A stretch of 64,000 nucleotides of DNA from Asanoa hainanensis (GTDB lineage: Bacteria > Actinomycetota > Actinomycetes > Mycobacteriales > Micromonosporaceae), in the NCBI RefSeq assembly GCF_900188485.1, contig NZ_FZPH01000012.1, positions 62,001-126,000 of the forward strand. Reading direction: 5' to 3'. Positions 1-8,538 of the stretch are shown piece after piece. Within the stretch, counting starts at the first letter, position 1. The number at the start of each line of letters is the position of its first letter. Made by a program: the position numbers and the translations under genes. A model generated the notes under the pieces. That model was not told where the DNA came from. It made no database searches and saw only the letters and a program-made list of their open reading frames with translations.

Positions 1-543
1 ATCGGACGCCGTCGCGTACGGGTTGACGTTGACCCACGGCTTGAGCGTCGTCGCCCGGCCGTTGACACCGGTGTTGCGCTGGATCGGCCCGGGCATCGCG
101 ACGCCGACGCCGAGCACGCGGTCCTTGCCGAGCCCGAGCCGGTCGAGCATGTGCTCGACGAGCGTGCCCGCCGTCTTGAGCGTCGCGGCGGGCGGGGTGT
201 GGTCGTCCATCGGCACCGCGTCGTGCGCGAGGAGCTGTTGGGCGGTGTCGCAGACGGCCGCTCGCACGACGCCGTTGGCGATCTCGATGCCCACGGCCAC
301 GCCGAGATCGCCTTTGAGCCCGACGAGCGTGGGCGGTCGCCCGGTGCCCACCCGCCGGTCGGCGTCGGACACCTCCATGATCGTGCCGTCGTCGAGCAGT
401 TCCTCGATGACGCTCTTGACGGTGGAGCGCGACAGCCCGATCTCGGCCAGCGCGCGGCGGCTCTGCGCCCCACGTTCCCGCAACGCACGAACGACCCGGG
501 CCCGATTGGCCGAGCGCTGTGCGGAGGGGACCGGAGACGACAT
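1..543 (-). CDS. ROK-family transcriptional regulator (C-terminal part outside window)
   Basis: About 181 residues are visible, starting at ATG 543-541, and the frame runs off the left edge. The N-terminus is a winged helix-turn-helix (SRRALAEIGLSRSTVKSVIEE), followed by a linker with GRPPTLVGL and the start of an actin-like ATPase fold (GVAVGIEIANGVVRAAVCD, then GVGVAMPGPI). This is the usual ROK repressor order: DNA-binding domain first, sugar-kinase-like ligand domain second. Full-length relatives have about 390 residues, so roughly half is missing. Its target is unknown because the left neighbour is not visible. A second ROK regulator lies at 59302-60471. Confidence 0.85.
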   Translation of the reverse strand, partial: MSSPVPSAQRSANRARVVRALRERGAQSRRALAEIGLSRSTVKSVIEELLDDGTIMEVSDADRRVGTGRPPTLVGLKGDLGVAVGIEIANGVVRAAVCDTAQQLLAHDAVPMDDHTPPAATLKTAGTLVEHMLDRLGLGKDRVLGVGVAMPGPIQRNTGVNGRATTLKPWVNVNPYATASD

Positions 544-579
544 CGCACCTCATTCCCTTGGTGTTCCCTTGGGGTGGGA

Positions 580-617
580 CGAGTATCAGCGCGGATGCCG
601 ATAGCAGTCAATACTCG
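580..617. promoter_or_regulatory. possible operator: CGAGTAT / ATACTCG inverted repeat upstream of ROK gene
   Basis: Seven-base inverted arms (580-586 and 611-617) are separated by 24 bases in the leader of the ROK gene. The spacing is long for a single dimer site, so it may be two half-sites or chance. Otherwise the gap 544-815 shows only AT-richer promoter-like DNA. Confidence 0.25.
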
Positions 618-815
618 GGCGCGCTTGGCGCGAATTCGCCGTCTCATTAGGACTGGTCTATTCAAAAGGGCGCCCAATTTGCCGGCTAGGTTGGCTATTT
701 GCGCCTGGCAAGATCCATCGTGGTACAGGATGGGCGTGGGTTTTGCCTGCTGCGGGCCGAACTGGCCTCCAGAGAGCGTGATCCGGCTGGCGTTATTGCC
801 TGGTGCGGTGGCACG

Positions 816-844
816 AAAAAGGGCCGGCGCTGTGCCGGCCCTTT
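816..844 (-). terminator. Rho-independent terminator of mscR
   Basis: A perfect 11-base stem (AAAGGGCCGGC, 818-828, with its complement at 834-844) encloses a 5-base loop and, on the minus strand, is followed by TTTTTC. It lies 10 bases after the mscR stop. Confidence 0.85.
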
Positions 845-853
845 CGCTCAGGC

Positions 854-1954
854 TCAGAGGATGACGACCGACCGGAGTACGTCGCCCTGGTGCATCTTGT
901 CGAACGCCGCCTCGACGTCGGCCAGGCCGATCTCCTCGCTGACGAACGCGTCGAGGTCCAGGCGGCCCTGGCGGTAGAGGTCGACCAGCAGGGGGAAGTC
1001 GCGGCTCGGCAGGCAGTCGCCGTACCAGCTCGACTTGAGCGCGCCGCCGCGGCCGAAGACGTCGATCAGCGGCAGGTCGGGGACCTTCATGTCGGGGGTC
1101 GGCACGCCGACGAGGACCACGGTGCCGGCCAGGTCGCGGGCGTAGAACGCCTGCTTCCACGTCTCGGGGCGGCCGACCGCCTCGACGACGACGTCGGCGC
1201 CGTCCGCACCCTCGTACACCTGGGCGCAGATGCTCTTGATCTCCGCGACCGGGTCGGTGGTGGAGGAGTCGATCGTGTGGGTAGCGCCGAGGGCTTTGGC
1301 CTTCGCCAGCTTCTTCGCGTCGATGTCGACGGCGATGATCGGGCTCGCACCGGCCAGCGCGGCACCGGTGATCGCGGCCGCGCCGACACCACCACAGCCG
1401 ATGACCGCGATGCTCTTGCCCCGGGTGATCGCACCGGTGTTGATCGCGGCACCGATGCCGGCCATCACGCCGCACCCGAGCAGCCCGACCGCCGCGGGCC
1501 GCGCCTCGGGGTCGACCTTCGTGCACTGCCCCGCGGCCACCAGGGTCTTCTCGGCCAGCGAGCCGATGCCGAGGGCAGGCGTGAGCTCGGTGCCGTCCTC
1601 GAGCGTCATCTTCTGCTTGGCGTTGTGGGTGGCGAAGCAGTAGTGCAGGTCGCCGCGCTTGCAGGCCCGACACTGCCCGCACACGGCACGCCAGTTGAGC
1701 ACCACGAAGTCACCGGGCGCGACCTCGGTGACGTCGTTGCCGACGGACTCGACGATGCCGGCCGACTCGTGGCCGAGCAGGAACGGGAAGTCGTCGTTGA
1801 TCCCGCCCTCGCGATAGTGCAGATCGGTGTGGCAAACGCCGCACGACAACACCTTCACGACGGCCTCACCGGGCCCAGGATCCGGCACATTGATCGTGAC
1901 GATCTCGACCGGAGCGCCCTTCTTGCGCGCCACCACACCCTGCACCTGCTGCAT
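854..1954 (-). CDS. mscR: S-(hydroxymethyl)mycothiol dehydrogenase (mycothiol-dependent formaldehyde dehydrogenase)
   Basis: Zinc-dependent medium-chain dehydrogenase, 366 residues, the normal family length. It oxidises the formaldehyde-mycothiol adduct with NAD+ and also reduces S-nitrosomycothiol in characterised relatives. The catalytic zinc site is visible (Cys38 in [11 protein letters not shown] at 61-63), as are structural zinc cysteines 92, 95, 98 and 106 ([15 protein letters not shown]) and the Rossmann motif IGCGGVG near 185. The sequence closely matches actinobacterial MscR from memory ([35 protein letters not shown]). The start at 1954 has AGGAG seven bases upstream. It implies that the host makes mycothiol, hence an actinomycete. 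It is a single gene with its own terminator; the metallo-hydrolase often found next to it is absent. Confidence 0.93.
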   Translation of the reverse strand: MQQVQGVVARKKGAPVEIVTINVPDPGPGEAVVKVLSCGVCHTDLHYREGGINDDFPFLLGHESAGIVESVGNDVTEVAPGDFVVLNWRAVCGQCRACKRGDLHYCFATHNAKQKMTLEDGTELTPALGIGSLAEKTLVAAGQCTKVDPEARPAAVGLLGCGVMAGIGAAINTGAITRGKSIAVIGCGGVGAAAITGAALAGASPIIAVDIDAKKLAKAKALGATHTIDSSTTDPVAEIKSICAQVYEGADGADVVVEAVGRPETWKQAFYARDLAGTVVLVGVPTPDMKVPDLPLIDVFGRGGALKSSWYGDCLPSRDFPLLVDLYRQGRLDLDAFVSEEIGLADVEAAFDKMHQGDVLRSVVIL

Positions 1955-2032
1955 GTCGCTGCTCCTCGCCCGCTAGTCCACCCGGCCGCTTCATTGAACA
2001 GGAACCCCCGTGCCACGCGCGACAGCCGAGGG

Positions 2033-2779
2033 TCAGCTGTCGCCCGCGCGGCGAGCGCGAAACTCCGCGAGCCAGCCGCGCACCTGCTCGTCGTCGTGGA
2101 GGAACATGCCGGTGCGGTCCACCTGCAGGTCGATGCCGTGCAGCAGGTCGAGCGCCCACCGGACCGCCTCGTCGTCGGCGTCCCACTTCGCGGCCCACCG
2201 GTCGGCGTCGTCGCGGGACCGGCTGCCGTCCAGCACCCCGACGAACCAGGCCTCGACGGCGTCGCGGGTCGGTCGGACCCGGTCGAGGAGGGCGGGAACC
2301 CAATGCGGGCCGTAGCGCGCCTGGAGGTCGGGTCTGGTCCAGTCGCGACCGGTGACGACGCCTCGGCAGGCGGCGGCTCCGCACCGGCAGGGCATCGTGA
2401 AGGCCGGGTCGCCGGTGCTCGTGGCGTAGTCGTTGGTCAGCTCCGTGCCGGCCGCGATGCGGCGGCGGGCGACCAGGGTGTACGGAGCGCCCCACCACAG
2501 GTTCGGGTCACAGCTGTGGTTTCCCTTGCCGTTGAGCTGTCCGGCCGGGAGCACGAGGTGCACGTCGTCGGCCACGGTGATGGTGTCGACGTAGTCGTGA
2601 GCGGCGTCCAGGAGCCACCGGAGTTCCTCCCCACTGACGAGGCGCCCTCCGATGCGGGAGACCACGGTGCCCGCCGGCAACGGCTCGCGGGCGAAGAGCC
2701 CTTGGCCGGCGAGGGAATCCGCGCGCACCTCGACCGCCGGGTGCAACCAGCAGTCGGGTTCGGGCGCGGGCCACGTCAT
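2033..2779 (-). CDS. SET-domain protein-lysine methyltransferase-like protein
   Basis: 248 residues. It carries the SET-domain hallmarks: GQGLFAREPLPAGTVV near 25-40, the cofactor and knot motif NHSCDPN at 87-93, the catalytic-tyrosine motif ELTNDYA at 113-119, and a post-SET zinc cluster CRCGAAACRG at 131-140. These domains transfer methyl groups from S-adenosylmethionine to protein lysines; substrates of bacterial members are mostly unknown. The start is ATG 2779, which shares its A with the stop of the upstream gene (TGATG), so translation is coupled. An open frame continues further upstream but is only a shadow of that gene. The last ~100 residues are poorly conserved. Confidence 0.8.
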   Translation of the reverse strand: MTWPAPEPDCWLHPAVEVRADSLAGQGLFAREPLPAGTVVSRIGGRLVSGEELRWLLDAAHDYVDTITVADDVHLVLPAGQLNGKGNHSCDPNLWWGAPYTLVARRRIAAGTELTNDYATSTGDPAFTMPCRCGAAACRGVVTGRDWTRPDLQARYGPHWVPALLDRVRPTRDAVEAWFVGVLDGSRSRDDADRWAAKWDADDEAVRWALDLLHGIDLQVDRTGMFLHDDEQVRGWLAEFRARRAGDS

Positions 2780-3879
2780 CAGGACTCCAGGTCGGGGATC
2801 TGAGAGGCGCGGTCTTCCGGTCGGGCCGGTTCCATCGCGATCGCCCCGTGGGCGTCGACGAACGGAGGGCGGTGGCGGTACGTGAGCTCGGCGGGCGGCA
2901 CGACCTCGGGCAGGTCGGCGCGCGGCTTGGGGGCTTCGCCGAGGCGCACCAGCCCTGGGCTGACCAGCGTCGCGTAGGGGCCGCCGTACCAGCTCAGCCA
3001 CATGGGCACCGGCGGCAGGCCTTGCCAGTCGGTCCCGCGCAGGAAGTACTCGCCACTCTGCATCGAGTCGGTCTGCCACGGGCGGTTGCGGGACACGGTG
3101 TAGCCCGGCTCGTCCTGAGCCGCCGCGAAGAAGGCGCCGAACCGCTCCGCGCCGGTGGTGAACAGGTCGACGACGCCCTCCCGCCACCGATCGTCGGCCC
3201 GGACGAGGCCGCCGTCGAACGTCAGCGTGATGCGACCGACCGGGAACGCGCCGTCGCCGGGACCGTAAGCCCAGCCGCCGAAGCAGGGCCGCGTCGACCG
3301 CCAGAACACCTTCGGGCCGTGGACGGCTCGCGTGAACTGCCCCCGCTCGAACCGATGCGGCAGTGGTTCCCACTCGCCGTAGCGCGTCGGCAGCGCCTCC
3401 GGACAGAAACGCGCGAGGAGGTCGACGAGCCCGCCCGCGGTCTGAGCCCAACGGCTGGGAGCGACGAACCAGTCGAGCGTCAGCATCGAGGTCTCCCGCT
3501 CGCCGGCGGGAACCGTCGCCTTGCGCACGCCACGCGGCCAGATCAGCCCATCCTGACGCGGGTCGAACGCGGCGCCATCGGTCTGCTCCGCGAGGTGCCG
3601 CGCGAGGCTCCGCAGCTGGGCGATCGCCGCTTTCGGCGCCGTAGCGGCGGTCGAGACCTGAACCATCCACCGCGGTGCGAGACAAGCGGCGGCAAGCGCC
3701 TCTTCGAAGTCGTCGGCCTCGGCCGGATCCGGACCCCACACCTCAAGCTGCGCGCGGCCAGACTCGAGGACGAGGTGGTCCGGCTCGCGGGTCACCACCC
3801 AGGACCGCGCGGCGGCCCAGGACTCCACCAGTTCGACCGTCAACGCCCGATGCGCAGCGATCGTGATGTCGTAGCTCAC
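2779..3879 (-). CDS. conserved hypothetical protein, translationally coupled to the SET-domain gene
   Basis: 366 residues, no recognised domain, soluble, and rich in Trp and aromatic residues (GYTVSRNRPWQTDSMQSGEY, LSWYGGPYATLV). The start is GTG 3879. A TAGCCT hexamer (minus strand, 3892-3887) ends seven bases before it and no ribosome-binding site is present, so a leaderless transcript is likely. Its stop overlaps the SET gene's ATG by one base, which suggests the two proteins work together; this protein might be the methylation substrate or a targeting partner (inference). A decayed copy of its first ~30 codons lies on the other strand at 19858. The second half vaguely recalls polymorphic-toxin immunity proteins, but I could not confirm that. 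Confidence 0.6.
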   Translation of the reverse strand: MSYDITIAAHRALTVELVESWAAARSWVVTREPDHLVLESGRAQLEVWGPDPAEADDFEEALAAACLAPRWMVQVSTAATAPKAAIAQLRSLARHLAEQTDGAAFDPRQDGLIWPRGVRKATVPAGERETSMLTLDWFVAPSRWAQTAGGLVDLLARFCPEALPTRYGEWEPLPHRFERGQFTRAVHGPKVFWRSTRPCFGGWAYGPGDGAFPVGRITLTFDGGLVRADDRWREGVVDLFTTGAERFGAFFAAAQDEPGYTVSRNRPWQTDSMQSGEYFLRGTDWQGLPPVPMWLSWYGGPYATLVSPGLVRLGEAPKPRADLPEVVPPAELTYRHRPPFVDAHGAIAMEPARPEDRASQIPDLES

Positions 3880-3897
3880 GGGGCACAGGCTAGATCG

Positions 3898-3942
3898 CTA
3901 CAGCCTGGCCACGGCGCCCCGAAGGACCCTGGTGCGACGTCC
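3898..3942 (-). pseudogene. C-terminal remnant of an aminoglycoside-phosphotransferase-like gene
   Basis: The 14 codons before TAG 3900-3898 read GRRTRVLRGAVARL, matching the restored C-terminus of the gene at 19014 (SRRDQFLRDAVARL). The distance from this TAG to the next GTG is 18 bases, the same as at 19839-19858. It is a duplicated gene junction, now part of the promoter region between the divergent genes at 3879 and 3967. Confidence 0.6.
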
Positions 3943-3966
3943 AGCGACTGATTCAGGAGCTCACCG

Positions 3967-5124
3967 ATGCATCCCGATGTGCGCCGTGTGGTGCTCGTCC
4001 GCACGCTGCGCGGGTTTGCCGACGGGTTCGTCAGCGTCCTGCTCGCCCGCCATCTCGTGGAGGTCGGATTCACACCGCTGCAAATCGGCCTCATCGTCAC
4101 GGGGACCCTGGTCGGCTCGGCCACGCTGACGCTCCTGGTCGGTCTCACCGGCGTGCGGCTGGGTTTCCGTGCCCTCCTGCTGGGCGCCAGCGCGCTCATG
4201 GTCGCGACGGGACTGGGCTTCTTCGCGATCACCGCGTTCGTCCCGCTCCTAGTGATCGCCTTCGTCGGCACCCTCAACCCGTCAGCTGGCGACGTCAGCG
4301 TATTCCTCCCCACCGAGCAGGCCTTCCTTGCCGACCACGCGGCCGGCGGGGCCCGCACCCGTATCTACGCCTTCTACAACGTCGGTGGGAACCTCGCCGG
4401 CGCACTCGGCGCGCTGGCATCCGGTGCCATCACCGGCCGGATCGGCTTCCTGCTCTACGTCGCCGTCGCCGCGATCATCGCGCTCGTTTACCGAGGCCTG
4501 CCACCCGACGAGCCGCCGCCGCCCACCCCCACCAAGCCCCTCGAACACTCACGGACCGTCGTCCTGCACCTCGCCGCGTTGTTCAGCCTCGACTCCGCCG
4601 GCGGCGGCCTGGTCGTGCAGTCGCTGCTCGTCGTGTGGCTCTACCTCAGATTCGACCTGTCGACCGCGTCAACCGCCACCGTGTTCTTCTGCGCCGGCAC
4701 CCTGGCCGCCTTCTCACAGCTCCTGGCACCCCGCCTCGCCAGCCGCATCGGGCTGGTCCGCACCATGGTCTTCACCCACCTGCCGGCCAACGTCTTCCTC
4801 ATCCTGGCCGCCCTCGTACCCCACCCTGCGCTTGCCATCGGGTTCCTGCTGCTGCGATCGCTGCTGTCTCAAATGGACGTACCCGCTCGCCAAGCACTAG
4901 TCATGGCCGCCGTACTCCCCGCGGAGCGGGCCGCCGCGGCGAGCGTCACCAACGTGCCCCGCAGCCTGGCCGCCGCCGCGACACCGGCCCTCGCCGGCTG
5001 GTTGCTCGCCAGCGGGTACCTCGCCGCACCACTGGTGCTCGCCGGATCGGCCAAAGCGGGCTACGACCTGCTCCTACTGTGGCGCTTCCGATCGACCGTC
5101 CTCGACCACGATCGAACGACCTGA
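3967..5124 (+). CDS. MFS transporter
   Basis: 385 residues with about 12 hydrophobic segments. The N-terminal half has RGFADGFVSVLLARHL and the segment-4/5 motif FYNVGGNLAGALGALASGAI. Mid-protein there is a proline-rich loop (GLPPDEPPPPTPTKPLEH, near 180-200), and then the second six-helix bundle. The start at ATG 3967 has AGGAG seven bases upstream. The motifs fit a proton-driven efflux pump, but the substrate is not readable. The gene is divergent from the 3879 gene, and its leader contains the phosphotransferase remnant. Confidence 0.8.
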   Translation: MHPDVRRVVLVRTLRGFADGFVSVLLARHLVEVGFTPLQIGLIVTGTLVGSATLTLLVGLTGVRLGFRALLLGASALMVATGLGFFAITAFVPLLVIAFVGTLNPSAGDVSVFLPTEQAFLADHAAGGARTRIYAFYNVGGNLAGALGALASGAITGRIGFLLYVAVAAIIALVYRGLPPDEPPPPTPTKPLEHSRTVVLHLAALFSLDSAGGGLVVQSLLVVWLYLRFDLSTASTATVFFCAGTLAAFSQLLAPRLASRIGLVRTMVFTHLPANVFLILAALVPHPALAIGFLLLRSLLSQMDVPARQALVMAAVLPAERAAAASVTNVPRSLAAAATPALAGWLLASGYLAAPLVLAGSAKAGYDLLLLWRFRSTVLDHDRTT

Positions 5125-5187
5125 CCTGGTCCTACAGACGCGTTGCCACACCGAACGCCACCATCGGATGAGCATGTGCAGATCGTG

Positions 5188-5478
5188 CTGCGGTTCTCTG
5201 AGGTCGGCCGAGCTGCTCGATGTCTTTCGCCCACCGACGAATCAGCGCCGTCGCGCGGTGGCTAGCAGTGCGGCGAGCCAGTTGAGCAGGTAAGCGACGG
5301 CTAGGACCAGGAGGACGGCTCCGCTTCAGCCATCAAGCCAGGCGGGCTGGGGAACCGGGGTTACCAGGCCATCCGGCGACGGCCCAGCCTCCACGCACAC
5401 TCAGCTGGCCGGATTCTTTCCTTCCCCGCTTGATCACGATGTCATGGTGACCTACGACCGCCATCCGGTCGGAACGCG
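5188..5478. repeat. diverged direct repeat, copy 1
   Basis: The stretch matches 7834-8270 in the same orientation, for example CATCAAGCCAGGCGGGCTG, CTTCCCCGCTTGATCACGA and GAGCCAGTTGAGCAGGTA. Copy 2 has about 150 extra internal bases. On the minus strand both encode a hydrophobic peptide (LVLAVAYLLNWLA here), probably the relic of a small membrane protein. The rest of 5125-5667 holds nothing I recognise. Confidence 0.6.
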
Positions 5479-5667
5479 ACCACGGCGTCGTCGTAGACGG
5501 CGCCACGAGGCCAGCGTTCGCTGCCGCATGGCGCGTTGCGCATGTAGTTGGTGAGCGCGACCACGAGCCAGCCGGACGATCGGTGCACTCACCGGTCGGC
5601 GTGTCCTACAGGGTTGCGCACCTAGGCCAACGGACCTCGGCAGCAGCCGACGCCGAGATTCGAACCA

Positions 5668-5716
5668 CCGTCTTCCAAAATGACGGTGCGGGTTCGATTC
5701 CCGTCGCCCCCTCTCC
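5668..5716 (+). other. tRNA-Gly(TCC)-like 3' fragment, probable attachment-site remnant
   Basis: The stretch contains an anticodon-loop-like CTTCCAA and a good T-arm (GCGGG TTCGATT CCCGT, 5688-5704), followed by an acceptor-like CGCCCCC. No 5' half exists upstream, so this is not a working tRNA. The 3' half of a tRNA, starting at the anticodon loop and lying next to the 3' end of an integrase gene, is the classic layout of an att site in actinomycete integrative elements. The assignment to tRNA-Gly is by eye. Confidence 0.5.
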
Positions 5717-5766
5717 GCGTTTTGCCAGGTCAGGCCTGTTGCTCGCGGTTCGTGGTTGAACTCGCT

Positions 5767-6241
5767 CTAAGACTTTTCGATCTTGCGTGCCATTGGCGTG
5801 CCAGTAGAGCCGGCCTTGCGCCGTTGGCGCCTGATCCTCTTGTCCATGGCGTCCGCGATCTCGCGGTCGCCTTCGGTGGCCGTGTGTTGGTAGCCGAGTG
5901 CGACCCGCATGCTTGACTAGCCGAGGCGGGTCATCAGTTCCTTGGCGCTGGCGCCGGCCGCCGCCGCGAGGGTGTTGCCGGTACGGCGGAGATCGTGGAA
6001 GTGGAGGTCGCCGCCCGGGCTAGCCGCACGCGTCGACTCGGCCCAGCGGGTCGCACGCCGGAAGTTGCCGGACCGGAGCAGCGCACCTCTGTCACCGGTG
6101 AAGATCAACGCTTCCGGGTCGTCGAGGACGTATCCCGCGCGAAATGATCTCTGAGCGCGTCGACAGCGGCTCCCGGTAGGGCGACCGAGCGGACGCCCCC
6201 GATGGTGTTCGGTGGACCGAACTCCAAGATTGGTCCAGTAA
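5767..6241 (-). pseudogene. tyrosine recombinase (integrase) C-terminal fragment, broken
   Basis: Read on the minus strand, three pieces join into a phage-type integrase C-terminus: ILEFGPPNTIGGVRSVALPG then AAVDALRDHFAR; after a frameshift near 6140, YVLDDPEALIFTGDRG and DLHFHDLRRTGNTLAAAAG, which carries the catalytic H-x-x-R; and after an in-frame TAG at 5919-5917, SSMRVALGYQHTATEGDREI to the final TAG at 5769-5767. The last piece holds the tyrosine (YQH). The N-terminal half is missing. At least one frameshift and one stop show it is dead. It ends about 50 bases from the tRNA-like fragment, as expected for an integrase beside its attachment site. Confidence 0.75.
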
Positions 6242-6642
6242 GGACATTTGGACCAAGTCTACGGCGAAGTCACGACCCATTTCGGTGTCGACTAGGTCAA
6301 CGTGCCGCGTCGACATGACCAAGTACCCCATACCTACTGGCCAGACCGTTGCCAGTCGTCGGACTCTGGCGGCGTGTCCGCCGGTCGCGAGCGAGATCAT
6401 CTCCCAGATTTCTCCCCAACGAACGCGACCCTGCCCTCGGTAGTCGCCCTGGCTGTACGGCCGACAGGTGCCTCACATCGGGCCGAAACCTACCGTGGTG
6501 CCCAGACAGTTCATACTTCATTGACAAGTATCGGTCAAAAGACTGTACAAGGGTCAGCCCTCACGACATCGTCCGACGCGCACGGGCTGGCGGCTTCGTC
6601 TTGGCCGAGGCCCGCCGACGCCGACGGTCAATGAGGAAGCGT
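6242..6642. other. intergenic stretch without a recognisable gene
   Basis: I found no convincing frame, motif or RNA here. An open frame continues upstream of the 6643 gene to about 6349, but its residues (Arg/Pro/Ser-rich, no domain) look like chance coding. The promoter of the downstream membrane protein must lie here. Confidence 0.4.
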
Positions 6643-7563
6643 ATGGCCCAGAAGATAAACTTTACGGGCGGCTGGCTAAAGGCTCTGTTATTGTCTCCCG
6701 TTGTCCTGCTCTTTGCCTCAGCCGTACGACTTCTGATCATATCGAATTACGACGTGGCAACCGCAACGACGATCGCGTCCTCAGGCGGTTTCGTAAATAC
6801 TCTTCTGGGCACGACCATCCCACTCCTGCCGCCCTTCCTGCCCGCGTTGACCATACTCCTGACTATCGTGCGGAAATATGCGTTCGCGGCGCTTGCGGCG
6901 GGCGCAACGGTCGTTGTATCTCCAGCGTACGCGAAATTGACGGACGCTTGGGACACGACTTGGGAATCTGCAAATGATGTCCCAGCCTTACTGCAAGGCC
7001 AGGAGTGGCACACTATCTGGGTTGACTACCGGTGGGCGACGATTGCGGGCGGAGCGAGCTTGGTGCTGGCCTTCTGGGACCCACCAACTCGGCCAATCGG
7101 GCCCTTTAATGAGTGGGTGAAGGACACCAAGAAGAGGCCTGACAAGTTCTTCAAGTTCATACTGTTATGGGGACCTCTAAGGTTGATCGTAGTCGTCGCG
7201 ATCGTTGTGGGTGCTACCTGCGTATGCATGCTTGCACAGAGCCTTTACAACATTCCGCGGGGCTCCGACACTGCCGCACAGATTGTGCGGCGCCCGTGGA
7301 TGCCGCTGGAAAAAGTTGAAGTGGGGATGGACCCTCCTCGGATTGGCTACACAATTGCAACAAAGGATGGCTGGCACACCTTCCTGAGAGAGAAGGACCG
7401 GACCATCGAAATCCTCAAGGCTAATAAGGTTAGGTCAAGGACAATCTGCGTGCTGCCGACGCCAGGCGGTGGCGGACAGCCTTATCCAGCCAACACCAGG
7501 CGATATCCGCTACTCGGCATTGCTGGAGTGAGGTATGTGGACCGTCCATCGTGCCTCGCTTGA
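6643..7563 (+). CDS. hypothetical membrane protein with C-terminal soluble domain
   Basis: About 306 residues from ATG 6643 (AGGAAG 6634-6639 just upstream; ATG 6631 is the alternative). It has five hydrophobic segments: ALLLSPVVLLFASAVRLLII, LPPFLPALTILLTIV, YAFAALAAGATVVVS, a segment around ASLVLAFW, and LRLIVVVAIVVGATCVCML. A polar tail of about 100 residues follows, rich in Lys/Arg (EKDRTIEILKANKVRSRTIC). I recognise no family. Codon use is clearly AT-richer than its neighbours, and it lies between two copies of a direct repeat next to a dead integrase. It is therefore probably cargo of a decayed integrative element (inference). Confidence 0.6.
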   Translation: MAQKINFTGGWLKALLLSPVVLLFASAVRLLIISNYDVATATTIASSGGFVNTLLGTTIPLLPPFLPALTILLTIVRKYAFAALAAGATVVVSPAYAKLTDAWDTTWESANDVPALLQGQEWHTIWVDYRWATIAGGASLVLAFWDPPTRPIGPFNEWVKDTKKRPDKFFKFILLWGPLRLIVVVAIVVGATCVCMLAQSLYNIPRGSDTAAQIVRRPWMPLEKVEVGMDPPRIGYTIATKDGWHTFLREKDRTIEILKANKVRSRTICVLPTPGGGGQPYPANTRRYPLLGIAGVRYVDRPSCLA

Positions 7564-7833
7564 TCCTAATCTGGCGTACAGGCCGAGGCGTCCGTCACCG
7601 TCCTGGCGTCCGCGCTGGTCACCATGGTTGAGCTGCAGTTTCGTACGACAGTGCTGGTCGACGTTGGTCGAAGTCGGGTGGCGTTTGACGGCCCAAATGA
7701 CGGCCCGGGCTAGCACGGACGGCCCACGGGAGGTCGTATACATCGGCCTGCCGACGGGCCTTTGACCTTCGCGCTGGAGGCGGTTGTGGGGCTCGGTGGG
7801 CCATCCCGTCGCGCAGGCTCCCCCGCTAGTTGG

Positions 7834-8270
7834 GCTGCGGCTCCTGCGGGTGGCCGAGCTGCGCGATGTCTCTGCCCACTGACGAATCAGTGCCGTTGCC
7901 GCTGAGCGGGCCGTTAGCCGGCGCTGATGTGGCTGGTCGCTGCCCTGGTAATTCTCGCCAGGTGGGGTGCGAGCGGGGTGGGCGACGACCAACCAGCGGC
8001 CGGACACCGTTCGGCAAGGCCACGTCGCGGGGTGGCGAGCCAGTTGAGCAGGTAGCCGACAGCCAGCACAACGAGGATGGCCACCACGATGATCTCGAAC
8101 GGCCCCTGAGCCCCGCTCCAGCCATCAAGCCAGGCGGGCTGAGGGGAACCGGGGACACAAGGCCAGCCGGCGACGGCCGAGCCGCCACACACTCAGCTGA
8201 CCAGATTCGGTCCTTCCCCGCTTGATCACGACGTCATGATGAACCACGACAGCCAACCGATCGAACCGAT
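7834..8270. repeat. diverged direct repeat, copy 2
   Basis: Homologous to 5188-5478 in the same orientation. It is longer, with extra blocks near 7905-8030 and 8070-8105. The minus strand keeps a better-preserved hydrophobic peptide (FEIIVVAILVVLAVGYLL followed by NWLATPRR), probably a small membrane protein or its remnant without a clear start. The surrounding gap 7564-8412 shows nothing else I recognise. Confidence 0.6.
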
Positions 8271-8412
8271 GCGGCAGCAACGAGCGATGGCGGTTGAATG
8301 ATCGCGTGGCAGAGCAGAGCTGGGAGTTCAAGCGGGCGACCGCCTCGTCGGAGGTTGGTCCTCGAGAGCCATGACATGTTCTGGTCCGACTGCCGCTTTC
8401 AGTCAGGCCCCC

Positions 8413-8538
8413 GGCTGGCCCGAAATCAGACCCCTCTTCGAAAGATCATGCGACGCGTGGCGGAGCGACGACAGCGACGCCGCGATCGAGGACTTCCTGC
8501 TGCGGATCAGCGGCGACACGGCCCGATTTCGTTGGTGA
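8413..8538 (+). pseudogene. possible C-terminal remnant of a lost gene
   Basis: The frame ending at TGA 8536-8538 reads GWPEIRPLFERSCDAW then RSDDSDAAIEDFLLRISGD, an amphipathic acidic sequence that looks like real protein. No start or upstream body exists. It ends directly against the stop of the convergent permease gene. No family was recognised. Confidence 0.3.

Noticed and set aside
3876-4358. Minus-strand frame under the MFS gene that overlaps the phosphotransferase remnant
   Set aside because: Its body is a shadow of the MFS gene. Only the last codons in another phase match the phosphotransferase C-terminus.
5668-5716. A functional tRNA gene
   Set aside because: The D-arm and 5' acceptor strand are missing, and the acceptor would not pair.
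5942-6154. Plus-strand frames across the integrase remnant
   Set aside because: The minus strand carries recognisable integrase motifs; these are shadows.
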